Both the position numbers and the translations under genes were made by a program. Shown here one piece after another: positions 25,387 through 35,680 of a stretch of DNA of 60,048 nt (positions are counted from its first letter, which is position 1; every line of letters begins with the position of its first letter). Under the pieces are notes generated by a model. That model had not been told where the DNA came from and did no database searches. It saw only the letters and a list, made by a program, of their open reading frames with translations. Source of the stretch: a delta proteobacterium ML8_F1. GTDB taxonomy: Bacteria > Bacillota > Clostridia > Peptostreptococcales > Acidaminobacteraceae. Location: positions 73,066 through 133,113 of the forward strand of contig LQBE01000040.1 in NCBI GenBank assembly GCA_002029975.1. The letters are read 5' to 3'.

Positions 25387-28300
25387 ATGTATCCAGGACT
25401 GAGCAAAGCGGGGAACAAGGAACGGGAAGCTGAGATTTCCAAATACTGGCAATCCATTGATTTGCTGCATCAAAGCGTGGAGACACGGGAAGGCAGGGAA
25501 AGCTTTGTCTTTTATGACGGACCTCCCACGGCCAACGGCAAGCCGGGGTTGCACCATGTGGTGGCAAGGGGTTTGAAGGATTCAATCTGCCGCTATAAAA
25601 CCATGAAGGGCTATCAGGTAAAGCGCAAGGCCGGCTGGGATACCCACGGTCTGCCTGTGGAGATTGAAGTCGAGAAAAAACTCAAATTGTCCAATAAACA
25701 GGATATTGAAAAGTATGGCCTGGAGGCCTTCAATGCCCAGTGCCGGGAATCGGTCTTCACCTATGAGGCGGCCTGGCGGGAAATGACGGAACGGATGGCC
25801 TTTCTAGTGGATATGGATGATCCCTATGTCACCCTGGAGAATCGCTATATTGAATCCGTCTGGTGGATTCTGGACAAATTTTTCAAGGAAGGCTACATCT
25901 ATGAAGGGCACAAGATCCTGCCCTACTGCGCCAGGTGCGGGACAGGGCTGGCTTCCCACGAGGTGTCCCTGGGCTATCAGGAAATCAAGACGGATACGGT
26001 TTATGTCACCTTCAAACTGAAAAATGAGGAGGCCTACTTCCTGGTCTGGACCACGACTCCCTGGACTCTGGCTTCCAATGTCGCCCTGACGGTTCATCCC
26101 GGGGTAACCTACGTCCGGGCCAAGCAGGGGGACAAGGTCTACATTCTTGCCAAAAAACTGCTGCATGAGGTCATGGGAGAGGATTATGAAATCCTCGATG
26201 AATTCCTGGGGGAGACGCTGGAGAGGGTGCCCTATGAGCCCATCATGCCCTTTGTGCAGCTGGACAAGGAAGCCCATTTTGTCACCCTTGGGGACTATGT
26301 CACTACGGATGACGGCACAGGGATCGTCCACACCGCCCCGGCCTTCGGGGAGGATGACTACCATACCGGGCGCCGTTACGACCTGCCGGTTCCCCAACCG
26401 GTGGATGAAGACGGAAAATACACTCAAACTCCCTGGAAGGGCCAGTTTGTCATTGATGCGGACCCGGAAATCATCCAGTGGCTCAAGAGCGAAGGCAAGC
26501 TCTACCGCAAGCAGAAAATTGAACACAATTATCCCCACTGCTGGCGGTGTAAAACCCCCCTCCTGTATTCGGCAAAACCAAGCTGGTACATTGAAATGAC
26601 CAGACTCAAGGATCAACTCATTGCCAACAACAATGCTGTCCACTGGCATCCGGATTATGTGGGAGAAAAACGTTTCGGCAACTGGCTGGAGAATCTCAAC
26701 GACTGGGCGATTTCCAGGAACCGCTACTGGGGGACCCCCCTCAATATCTGGCGTTGTGAGTGTGGCCACACCACCTCCATTGCCTCCATCGCCGAGCTCA
26801 CGGAAAAGGCCATTGAATCCATAGACGACACCATTGAACTGCACCGTCCCTATGTGGACGATGTCCACATCCGCTGTGAACAGTGCGGTGGTGTGATGAG
26901 CCGCGTGCCGGAGGTCATCGATGTGTGGTTCGATTCAGGGGCAATGCCCTTTGCCCAGCATCACTACCCCTTCGAAAACAAGGAGAATTTCGACAAGCTC
27001 TTCCCGGCGGATTTCATCTGTGAAGGCATTGACCAGACCCGGGGATGGTTTTATTCCCTGATTGCCATATCCACCTTTGTCATGGGACAGTCCCCCTACA
27101 AGAATGTTCTTGTCAATGACCTGTTGCTGGACAAAGAGGGCAAGAAAATGTCCAAATCCAGGGGCAATGTCCTGGATGCGGCGCAGCTTTTTGACAAGTA
27201 CGGTGTTGATGCGGTGCGGTGGTATCTCAATTATGTTTCCCCCGCCTGGGCGCCAACGAAATTTGATGAAGAAGGACTCAAGGAAGTCAAAAGCAAATTT
27301 TTCAATACCCTGGAGAATGTCTATAATTTCTTCATCCTCTACGCCAATATTGACAAGGTGGATGCCCGGAAGATAACGGTGCCTGTAGGGGACCGGCCGG
27401 AGCTTGACCGCTGGATTGTTTCCAGACTCAATACCTTGATTCAGGATGTGACACAGGACTTTGACGATTATGACCTGACCAAATCAGTCCGAAAAATCCA
27501 GGAATTCGTCAGCGAGGACTTGTCCAACTGGTATATCCGAAGAAGCAGAAGGCGGTTCTGGAATCCGCAAATGGACCGAGACAAGGAATCGGTTTATCGC
27601 ACCACCTATGAAGTCCTGCTTGAGGTCAGCAAAATCATTGCCGCCATCGCCCCGTATCTCTCGGAAGAAATCTATCGCAATCTGAGCGGGGAAACCTCCG
27701 TCCATCTGGCGGATTTCCCCCAGGCAGATCCCGCCTTCATTGATGCCACCATTGAAAAAAGAATGGAACTGGTGAGGGCCCTGGTGACATTGGGCCGCGC
27801 CGCAAGGGAATCCGTAAAAATCAAGGTCCGCCAGCCGGTTCAAAAGGTGCTGGTGGATGGCGCCTACAAGGCCTTGATTGAGGATTTGACTCCCCTTATC
27901 AGGGAGGAACTCAATGTCAAGTCAGTGGTTTTTGTCGATGATGTGAAGGATTACATGGATTTCAACCTCAAACCCAATTTCAGGGTGCTGGGTCCGCTTC
28001 TGGGCAAGGACATGGGGGCCTTCGGCAAGGCGCTGGAATCCCTTGACGCCAAGGAAACCGTGGCGGCCCTGGAAAGAGGAGAGACTATCGAGGTCTCTTT
28101 GCCCGGTGGCTTGAAAGTCGCCGTGGATTCAGAAAAGGTCCAGGTCAACATCACCTCGAAGGAGGGCTTCACGGTGGAGATGGAAAACAATGTTTTCATC
28201 ATTCTGGACACGACCCTCAGCGAAGCGCTTATCAGAGAGGGATACGCCAGAGAATTCGTTTCCAGAATCCAGCAAATCAGAAAAGCCATGGATTTTGAAG

Positions 28301-28488
28301 TCTCTGACCACATTGAAATCCACTATTCCTCAACAGAGGCTTTCACTCAAGCCATTGAAGAGTACGAGGACTATGTGCTGGGAGAGACCCTGGGGACCTG
28401 CATCAGGCCGCTTGAAAACGCTGATGCCGAGGAATACGACCTCAACGGCCAGCCCACCCGGATCCAGTTGAAACGGATCAGAGCCTAG
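25387..28488 (+). CDS. ileS: Isoleucyl-tRNA synthetase, long (type 2) form
   Basis: A 1033-residue class I synthetase that charges tRNA-Ile. The HIGH-type motif is GLHH (54-57) and the KMSKS loop is at 587-591. The editing domain contains WTTTPWTLASNVAL. An RNRYWGTPLNIW block, a C-terminal anticodon-binding domain and an extra C-terminal region (about residues 900-1033) follow. Length and the tail resemble the eukaryote-like IleS2 class, often mupirocin resistant, rather than the near-920-residue IleS1; this is from memory of the families. AAGGGGTGAAAG precedes ATG 25387, which is right after the T-box terminator. lspA does not follow. Confidence 0.96.
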   Translation: MYPGLSKAGNKEREAEISKYWQSIDLLHQSVETREGRESFVFYDGPPTANGKPGLHHVVARGLKDSICRYKTMKGYQVKRKAGWDTHGLPVEIEVEKKLKLSNKQDIEKYGLEAFNAQCRESVFTYEAAWREMTERMAFLVDMDDPYVTLENRYIESVWWILDKFFKEGYIYEGHKILPYCARCGTGLASHEVSLGYQEIKTDTVYVTFKLKNEEAYFLVWTTTPWTLASNVALTVHPGVTYVRAKQGDKVYILAKKLLHEVMGEDYEILDEFLGETLERVPYEPIMPFVQLDKEAHFVTLGDYVTTDDGTGIVHTAPAFGEDDYHTGRRYDLPVPQPVDEDGKYTQTPWKGQFVIDADPEIIQWLKSEGKLYRKQKIEHNYPHCWRCKTPLLYSAKPSWYIEMTRLKDQLIANNNAVHWHPDYVGEKRFGNWLENLNDWAISRNRYWGTPLNIWRCECGHTTSIASIAELTEKAIESIDDTIELHRPYVDDVHIRCEQCGGVMSRVPEVIDVWFDSGAMPFAQHHYPFENKENFDKLFPADFICEGIDQTRGWFYSLIAISTFVMGQSPYKNVLVNDLLLDKEGKKMSKSRGNVLDAAQLFDKYGVDAVRWYLNYVSPAWAPTKFDEEGLKEVKSKFFNTLENVYNFFILYANIDKVDARKITVPVGDRPELDRWIVSRLNTLIQDVTQDFDDYDLTKSVRKIQEFVSEDLSNWYIRRSRRRFWNPQMDRDKESVYRTTYEVLLEVSKIIAAIAPYLSEEIYRNLSGETSVHLADFPQADPAFIDATIEKRMELVRALVTLGRAARESVKIKVRQPVQKVLVDGAYKALIEDLTPLIREELNVKSVVFVDDVKDYMDFNLKPNFRVLGPLLGKDMGAFGKALESLDAKETVAALERGETIEVSLPGGLKVAVDSEKVQVNITSKEGFTVEMENNVFIILDTTLSEALIREGYAREFVSRIQQIRKAMDFEVSDHIEIHYSSTEAFTQAIEEYEDYVLGETLGTCIRPLENADAEEYDLNGQPTRIQLKRIRA

Positions 28489-28519
28489 GAAATCCTGGCA
28501 GGAAAGGAGGGGGGTTGAA

Positions 28520-30020
<1,501 letters not shown>

Positions 30021-30031
30021 TATCCGGTTGG

Positions 30032-30102
30032 TTCGGGGCATATCGCCCCAGGCCGGGCTTCTTTTGGAGAAATTTTCAAAAGCCCGGGTCTGCCGGGGAA
30101 CC
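30032..30102. other. Hairpin-rich tail-to-tail spacer
   Basis: The spacer between pyrR and rqcH holds further inverted repeats. GGGGC and GCCCC flank ATATC at about 30037-30051. CGGGC-TTC-TTTTG pairs with CAAAAGCCCG across about 30054-30086, apart from a three-base bulge. Neither has a good T-run. They may stabilise the convergent mRNA ends; no coding sequence was seen. Confidence 0.5.
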
Positions 30103-31812
30103 CTAGCCTTTATAAGGCATCAGCAGCTCTTCCCTGGGGGTGACGTACAAAGTTTTTTGCTCGAAATAGTTGACAAATCCCGGCTTGGAGCCACTGGGCT
30201 TTTTGACCTGGCGCACCTCGGTGTAATCAACCGGTACATTGGAGGAGAGGTTCGCCTTTGAGTAGAAAGCCGCAACACTGGCAGCCAGAAGCAGTGACTG
30301 TTCATCGGGCAGACGGCCCTTGAGGCGCAAGACCACGTGGGATCCGGGGATATTCCTGGTGTGGAACCACAAATCCTGTTTTGAGGCCACCTTGAAGGTC
30401 AGTTCGTCATTGGCCCGGTTGTTTTTGCCCACCAGTATTTCAAAGCCCGCCGGCGAGACAAAGCGGTGGAATCCCGGGGGTTTTTTTCTGGCCTTGGCAT
30501 AGCCGCGTTTTTTGAGATAACCCTCAAGGGAAAGCTCCTCTGCTATGGCCGTGAGATCCTCCTCACCACCGGCAGTTTCAATGCTCACCAGGGTGGTTTC
30601 CAGATATTCAATCTCTGCCTCGGCCTGGTTCAACTGATGCAGCAGATGGGATTTGGAATCCTTGAGCTTGTGGTATTTCTTGTAATAGGCGCTGATATTT
30701 TCCTTCGGGCCCAGTCTTGGGTCCAGGTCAATCACCAGGGGTTCGCCGGTGTAGTAGTTAGTCACCTTCACTGACTCGAGTCCCTTTTCAAGCTGATAGA
30801 TATTGGCCAGGAGCAGCTCCGCCTTGATTTTGAAAGCTTCAGCTCCCTCGGCATTCCTCAGTTCCTCCCTGAGATGCTGGATTTTACTCTGGGTTCTCTT
30901 GAGTCGCCCCTCGAGGGTCCTGCGCATGGATTTGGAACGCTGCAGAATGTGGACCTGCTGGTCCTTGGTGGTATAGAAGGTTTCGATCATTTCAAAAATA
31001 TCCCCGTACTCTCTTCGAAGGGGGTACTCCTTCAGGGGGACCATGTGGAAATCCTTGAAGTGGTGGTGGTCGTCGGTAAAGATATAAAAACCTTCAGGTT
31101 CGAAATCCCTGAGATCACGGTAGAGGGCCCTAAGGGCTGTATCCCGGGCTGATGCCGGCAAATCCTCTGAGTCAAGATGGTGCTTTTGAACCATGAATCC
31201 GGCCAGGGCCGGACTGATGCCTTGAAAGCGCTTAAAGAGGGCTTTTGCGAGGGACTTCGGGTCCTGCAGGTCTTTGAGCAGGGCAGTGAACTCCGCCTCG
31301 GAAGTCCCCAGGATGGCCTGCTGGTCCGAGGTCATGGGCTGGTACTTCAGAGTTGGAAGAATCGGACGCGAAGGGCTCATATAGGGAGGCACCCGCTTCA
31401 AAGCATCGATAATGTGATGCGTTTCATCCATGAAAATCAGGTTGGAGTGCTTTCCCATGAGTTCCAGAACCAGGACAACCTTGCTTTCGTCCCCCAGTTC
31501 GTTGCGGCTTAGAAATTCAAAATGCACCTGCCGGTCGTCCCCCAGCTGTACCACCTCTTGGAGCAGGGCGCCTCTCAAATGCTTTCTCAGCATGATTAGA
31601 AAAAGGGAGGGGGTGGGAGAATTGGGTTTTTTGGTATCGGTCAGGGTCATATAGGGCATTGAAGGATTGATGGAAATTTTGAGTCGTTTCTTGTTTCGGA
31701 AGGAAATCAAAATCTGATCCTTCTCTGGCTGGTCGATTTTGTCCACCCGGTTTTGAAGCAATGGTGCAAGTCCCTTGATTGCATATTTCAGGACAAAGCC
31801 ATCATAGGCCAT
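30103..31812 (-). CDS. rqcH: Ribosome quality control protein RqcH (NFACT family)
   Basis: A 569-residue NFACT protein (also called FbpA). The NFACT-N domain (residues 1 to about 260) opens MAYDGFVLKYAI. HhH and coiled-coil regions follow (about 275-420, with KYHKLKDSKSHLLHQL). The NFACT-R domain contains EILVGKNNRANDELTFK, DLWFHTRNIPGSHVVLR and VPVDYTEVRQVKKPSG. RqcH binds split 50S subunits and adds alanine tails to stalled nascent chains. The start ATG at 31812 has GAGGTGATC upstream; an earlier start at 31836 would overlap the promoter. An extended -10 promoter lies just upstream. It is one of only three minus-strand genes here. Confidence 0.95.
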   Translation of the reverse strand: MAYDGFVLKYAIKGLAPLLQNRVDKIDQPEKDQILISFRNKKRLKISINPSMPYMTLTDTKKPNSPTPSLFLIMLRKHLRGALLQEVVQLGDDRQVHFEFLSRNELGDESKVVLVLELMGKHSNLIFMDETHHIIDALKRVPPYMSPSRPILPTLKYQPMTSDQQAILGTSEAEFTALLKDLQDPKSLAKALFKRFQGISPALAGFMVQKHHLDSEDLPASARDTALRALYRDLRDFEPEGFYIFTDDHHHFKDFHMVPLKEYPLRREYGDIFEMIETFYTTKDQQVHILQRSKSMRRTLEGRLKRTQSKIQHLREELRNAEGAEAFKIKAELLLANIYQLEKGLESVKVTNYYTGEPLVIDLDPRLGPKENISAYYKKYHKLKDSKSHLLHQLNQAEAEIEYLETTLVSIETAGGEEDLTAIAEELSLEGYLKKRGYAKARKKPPGFHRFVSPAGFEILVGKNNRANDELTFKVASKQDLWFHTRNIPGSHVVLRLKGRLPDEQSLLLAASVAAFYSKANLSSNVPVDYTEVRQVKKPSGSKPGFVNYFEQKTLYVTPREELLMPYKG

Positions 31813-31834
31813 AGCGATCACCTCAGTGTAAATC

Positions 31835-31843
31835 ATTATAACA
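31835..31843 (-). promoter_or_regulatory. Extended -10 promoter of rqcH
   Basis: Read on the minus strand, TG-T-TATAAT lies here, about 23 bases before the rqcH start codon. No good -35 is visible, which is usual for extended -10 promoters. It faces away from the dapF promoter. Confidence 0.7.
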
Positions 31844-31874
31844 CAAAACCCCTGGGGATTTATTTCGAGAATCC

Positions 31875-31907
31875 TTTACAGGGGCAGTGAAAAGATATTA
31901 TTATAAT
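31875..31907 (+). promoter_or_regulatory. Promoter region of dapF
   Basis: An AT-rich block GATATTATTATAAT holds several possible -10 hexamers. TATTAT at 31899-31904 is 18 bases after TTTACA (31875-31880). TATAAT at 31902-31907 is a better hexamer but has a 21-base spacer. The region diverges from the rqcH promoter; the exact start cannot be decided by eye. Confidence 0.55.
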
Positions 31908-31943
31908 AAGAACAAGGGTAATGAAAGAGAGTGGGAAGCCGAT

Positions 31944-32732
31944 ATGGAATTTACGAAAATGCATGGAGCGGGAAATGATTTCATTGTATTTGAAGGAGAC
32001 ACCGACGGGGACTATGGGGCGCTGAGTTTGAAGCTCTGTCACCGGCGCTTCAGTGTCGGGGCGGACGGCCTGATGGTGACCAGAGTTGTGGATGAGAGGA
32101 CCATTCGGATGGTTTATTACAACAGCGACGGGACCAGGGGGCAGATGTGCGGCAACGGAGCCCGCTGTCTGGCCTATTTTGCCTACAAAAAAGGGCTTGT
32201 CAGACACAGGGATTTCATCCTGGAAACCGATGCCGGCCGGGTGGAAGCTGCCATTCTAGAGGAGGACCTGGTTGAAATCGCCATGGGACATCCAGTGACT
32301 GACTCCCCCTTTGAGCGCTATTTTTTCGATGAGGAAATCACCGTGGCGGACAGGTCTTTTCATATGAGCTATATTCTCATGGGTGTTCCCCATGTTGTTC
32401 TCGAGCTCGAGTCCCTGGACAAGCGCGAAGTCCTGCAGCTTGGGCCCCGGATTGAAACAATGCCCTTGTTTACCCAAAAGGCCAATGTCAATTTTGTAAA
32501 GGTTCTGGATAAAGGCCATGTGATGATTGACACCTGGGAGCGGGGTGCCGGCAATACCCTTGCCTGCGGCACGGGGGCCCTGGCCAGTGTCTATGTGCTG
32601 AACCGTCTGGGGCGGCTTGAGCCCCATGTCAGGGTTGACGCTCCGGGAGGCACACTCTGGGTGAGAATCGACCCGGCCAGAGGGGTATTTCTGCAAGGAG
32701 GCGCTGTTGTCGCCTTTGAAGGGAGAATCTAA
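31944..32732 (+). CDS. dapF: Diaminopimelate epimerase
   Basis: A 262-residue PLP-independent racemase fold enzyme converting LL- to meso-diaminopimelate, needed for lysine and for the wall made by MurE. Both catalytic cysteines are visible: Cys69 in GQMCGNGARC and Cys208 in LACGTGA. HGAGNDFIVF opens the protein. ATG 31944 is chosen because the upstream extension (from 31887) covers the promoter and is lysine/tyrosine-rich noise. yicC starts 14 bases after it. The dapF-yicC-gmk order is typical of some Clostridia. Confidence 0.96.
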   Translation: MEFTKMHGAGNDFIVFEGDTDGDYGALSLKLCHRRFSVGADGLMVTRVVDERTIRMVYYNSDGTRGQMCGNGARCLAYFAYKKGLVRHRDFILETDAGRVEAAILEEDLVEIAMGHPVTDSPFERYFFDEEITVADRSFHMSYILMGVPHVVLELESLDKREVLQLGPRIETMPLFTQKANVNFVKVLDKGHVMIDTWERGAGNTLACGTGALASVYVLNRLGRLEPHVRVDAPGGTLWVRIDPARGVFLQGGAVVAFEGRI

Positions 32733-32745
32733 GGAGGAAGGTATC

Positions 32746-33627
32746 ATGTTAATGAGCATGACCGGCTATGGACAGGGCAAGGCTGAAAATCAGGAAATGG
32801 GACTGATCATCGATTTGAAGAGCGTCAACAACCGCTATCTGGACCTCAACATTCGCATGCCCAGAAAGTTCAATCCCTTTGAGGATCTCGTCAGGGAGCG
32901 GATCAAGGCATCCCTGGTCCGCGGCAAGGTTGATGTCTTTATCAATATTGAAAACAGTCATCGCGAGGATTTGACTGTCACGGCGGACTTTCCTCTTCTG
33001 AGGCGCTATGTGGAGGCCTATGAAGCCATCAAGGAGACCTTCGGCCTGGAGGACAAAATCTCCTTGAATCATCTGGTCCGGATTCCCGAGGCATTGATGG
33101 TCGAGGACAGGGGGCTGGATGAAGAGGCTGTGAAAAGCCTGCTGCTTGAGGCTCTGGACAGGGCCCTGACACAGATGAGTGCCATGCGCCGGACTGAAGG
33201 AGAAAAATTGGCCCTTGATATATTGGATAAAACTGATAAAATGAATCATGTTTTACAAGAGATAGAGCTGCTGGCACCCTTTATCGCCTCCAGACACCAG
33301 GAAAAGATGGCAGCGAGAATTCAGGAACTCCTGGGCCAGGTTGAGGATTTTGACGCCGACAAACTCAATATGGAGATTGCCGTCTTTGCCGACCGCAAGG
33401 ATATCAACGAAGAAATCGTCCGCCTGAAATCCCACTTTGCGCAGATTGATTCTCTTATCAAGACCCAGGAGGTAGTGGGCAGAAAGCTTGACTTTCTGCT
33501 TCAAGAGGTGAACCGGGAGGTCAACACCATCGGATCGAAATCCCCTGACTACGATATTTCCAACCACGTGGTTGAATTGAAGAGTTTATTGGAAAAAATC
33601 AGAGAACAGGTCCAAAATATTGAATAA
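32746..33627 (+). CDS. yicC: YicC/YloC family endoribonuclease
   Basis: A 293-residue protein. The N-terminal YicC domain starts MSMTGYGQGK and contains DLKSVNNRYLDLNIRMP-type sequence and VRGKVDVFI. The C-terminal DUF1732 block contains ADRKDINEEIVRLKSHF, GRKLDFLLQE, REVNTIGSKS and ELKSLLEKIREQVQNIE. Family members cut RNA. TAAGGAGGAAGG precedes ATG 32746; an in-frame ATG at 32755 is an alternative. remA, which often lies between yloC and gmk, is absent; gmk starts 12 bases after the stop. Confidence 0.93.
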   Translation: MLMSMTGYGQGKAENQEMGLIIDLKSVNNRYLDLNIRMPRKFNPFEDLVRERIKASLVRGKVDVFINIENSHREDLTVTADFPLLRRYVEAYEAIKETFGLEDKISLNHLVRIPEALMVEDRGLDEEAVKSLLLEALDRALTQMSAMRRTEGEKLALDILDKTDKMNHVLQEIELLAPFIASRHQEKMAARIQELLGQVEDFDADKLNMEIAVFADRKDINEEIVRLKSHFAQIDSLIKTQEVVGRKLDFLLQEVNREVNTIGSKSPDYDISNHVVELKSLLEKIREQVQNIE

Positions 33628-33638
33628 GGGGAGAGAAT

Positions 33639-34256
33639 ATGCTCAGAAAAGGAAATCTTTTTGTCATCAGCGGTCCTTCCGGCGCCGGTAAGGGCACGAT
33701 TATCAGAGAAGTGCTGAAATCAACCCGGGATATCAAACTTTCCGTATCGGTCACCACCCGAGATTCCCGCAGGGGCGAGACAGAGGGAATCAATTACTAT
33801 TTCAAAAGCGATGAAGAGTTTGAAAAAATGATTTCGGAAGAGGGCTTTCTTGAATACGCGAAGGTGTATGACCATTATTACGGCACACCAAAGGAACCTG
33901 TGCTAAAAGCTGTTGAACAGGGCGAGAACATCATTTTGGAGATTGACATACAAGGGGCGCTTCAAGTGAAAAAGTCCTACCCTGAGGCGATTTTCATCTT
34001 TATTCTCCCCCCCTCGATGGCCGAGCTCAAAAACAGAATTGTCCTGAGGGGTTCTGAAACGGCGGAGGCTTTGAAGTTGCGTTTTGCCAGCGCCCTCGAA
34101 GAAATCGCCTATATTGAAAAATATGATTACTATATTGTCAACGATACCCTGGCATCCTCGACCCGTTCCCTGTACGCCATCATCGAGGCGGAAAGATGCC
34201 GGATCAGAAAAGATGTCGCTGATATTATCAAAAATTTCAAGGAGGAATTGCAATGA
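33639..34256 (+). CDS. gmk: Guanylate kinase
   Basis: A 205-residue kinase that phosphorylates GMP to GDP. It has the P-loop SGPSGAGKGT (residues 10-19), the GMP-binding blocks SVTTRDSRRGE and YYF, and LEIDIQGALQVK. It is followed in ATGA overlap by rpoZ, the same order as in Bacillus and E. coli relatives, and an AAGGGGAGAG ribosome binding site precedes ATG 33639. Confidence 0.97.
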   Translation: MLRKGNLFVISGPSGAGKGTIIREVLKSTRDIKLSVSVTTRDSRRGETEGINYYFKSDEEFEKMISEEGFLEYAKVYDHYYGTPKEPVLKAVEQGENIILEIDIQGALQVKKSYPEAIFIFILPPSMAELKNRIVLRGSETAEALKLRFASALEEIAYIEKYDYYIVNDTLASSTRSLYAIIEAERCRIRKDVADIIKNFKEELQ

Positions 34257-34444
34257 TTAGACCATCCATTGATGAGTTGTTGGAGAAGATTGACGACCGG
34301 TATTCCCTGGTGATTGCGGCATCGAAAAGAGCGCGGCAGATTATGGAAAGCGAGCAGTACGAAGAGGCAGTCTATGTGGACAAGCCTGTGACCCAGGCCG
34401 CCAAGGAGATTATGGACGGCAAAGTGGTCATGACCAGTGAGTAG
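34253..34444 (+). CDS. rpoZ: RNA polymerase omega subunit
   Basis: A 63-residue omega subunit, which helps beta-prime fold and join the polymerase. It shows MIRPSIDELLEKI, RYSLVIAASKRARQI and KPVTQAAKEI. AAGGAGG lies in the end of gmk, and ATG 34253 overlaps the gmk stop by four bases. coaBC follows at once. Confidence 0.95.
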   Translation: MIRPSIDELLEKIDDRYSLVIAASKRARQIMESEQYEEAVYVDKPVTQAAKEIMDGKVVMTSE

Positions 34445-34453
34445 GTGGTGGGG

Positions 34454-35644
34454 ATGAAACACAAAAAAGTAGTTCTCGGAGTCACCGGAGGCATCGCAAT
34501 CTACAAGGCGCTGGAAGTCATTTCCCTGCTTAAAAAGCTGGAGATAGAGGTACAGGTCATTATGACCCGCCACGCCCGGGAGTTTGTCACCCCCATGACC
34601 TTTGAAGCCATGAGCGGTCGAAAGGTTCTGACGGATCTGTTCACTCTGGGAGCGGATTCCAAAATCGAGCATATCGAGGTGGCCAAGACGGCGGATCTGT
34701 TCGTTGTCCTACCGGCAACCGCCAATATCATCGGGAAAATGGCCCGGGGGATTGCTGATGATCTTCTGTCCACGACCCTGCTGGCCACAAAAGCCCCGGT
34801 TTATGTGGCCCCGGCAATGAACACCAACATGTTTGAGCATGTGAGTGTCCAGGAAAACCTGGGAATCCTCAGGGACAGGGGAGTTGTCATTATCGAGCCT
34901 GATGCCGGACGTCTGGCCTGTGGCGACACGGGAAAAGGCAAGCTGGCCCCTCCGGAGGATATTGTGGAACAGATTGTCTGGGCTCTTGAGGCCAGACAGA
35001 CCCTCAAGGACAAAAAAATTCTCGTTACTGCGGGTCCCACCGTGGAGCCCATTGATCCGGTCCGTTATATCACCAATCCTTCCAGCGGCAGAATGGGATT
35101 CGAGATGGCAAGAGCCGCCAGGGCTCTCGGGGCCGAGGTGTATCTTGTTGCGGGACCGGTAAACCTCAAGACACCCTTCGGAGTCCGTCGCATCGACGTG
35201 ACCACTTCTGAGGACATGTATCGGGAGGTCATGGGACTTTACGACAGGATGGATATCGTGATTAAAGCCGCGGCGGTCCTGGATTATCGTCCCGAGAAAG
35301 TGCATGAGAAGAAAATCAAAAAAGAGGATATCGAGGCATCCCTGACCCTCGAGAGAACCAGGGATATTCTCAAGACCCTGGGGAAGACCAAGAGCCACCA
35401 GTTTTTAGTGGGCTTTGCCGCTCAAACCCATGATGTCGTGGATTACGCCAAGGCGAAAATCAGGGACAAGAATCTGGATTTCATGGTGGCCAACGATGTC
35501 AGCCTCAAAGGTGGCGGTTTTCAGTCAGAGTGGAATGAAGTCTATCTGATCACCCGGGACATGCAAGTCACCCACCTTTCTTTGGATAAAAAATCGGTTA
35601 TCGCAAAAGAGATTCTGGAAAAAATCGCGGATATGGTAAAATAG
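34454..35644 (+). CDS. coaBC: Phosphopantothenoylcysteine decarboxylase / phosphopantothenate-cysteine ligase
   Basis: A 396-residue bifunctional coenzyme A enzyme. The N-terminal flavoprotein (CoaC) half has GVTGGIAIYKAL, PATANIIGKMA, PAMNTNMF and a substrate-clamp region with CGDTGKGKLA. The C-terminal CoaB half has TAGPTVEPIDPVRYITNPSSGRMG (partly quoted), KAAAVLDYRP and GFAAQT. ATG 34454 is placed after AGGTGGTGGGG; GTG 34445 directly after the rpoZ stop would add three residues. coaD, a later step in the same pathway, is at 51273. A terminator follows the stop. Confidence 0.96.
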   Translation: MKHKKVVLGVTGGIAIYKALEVISLLKKLEIEVQVIMTRHAREFVTPMTFEAMSGRKVLTDLFTLGADSKIEHIEVAKTADLFVVLPATANIIGKMARGIADDLLSTTLLATKAPVYVAPAMNTNMFEHVSVQENLGILRDRGVVIIEPDAGRLACGDTGKGKLAPPEDIVEQIVWALEARQTLKDKKILVTAGPTVEPIDPVRYITNPSSGRMGFEMARAARALGAEVYLVAGPVNLKTPFGVRRIDVTTSEDMYREVMGLYDRMDIVIKAAAVLDYRPEKVHEKKIKKEDIEASLTLERTRDILKTLGKTKSHQFLVGFAAQTHDVVDYAKAKIRDKNLDFMVANDVSLKGGGFQSEWNEVYLITRDMQVTHLSLDKKSVIAKEILEKIADMVK

Positions 35645-35670
35645 GAGTCGTAGCCGACTCTTATTTTTTT
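35645..35670 (+). terminator. Terminator between coaBC and priA
   Basis: GAGTCG (35645-35650) pairs with CGACTC (35655-35660) around TAGC, followed by TTATTTTTTT. It begins in the base after the coaBC stop. priA starts only 11 bases further on, so termination may be partial. Confidence 0.75.
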
Positions 35671-35680
35671 GAGGTGTGGA

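Noticed and set aside
25804-26868. 354-codon open frame on the minus strand opposite ileS
   Set aside because: Antisense to conserved ileS blocks, with no domain or start signals.
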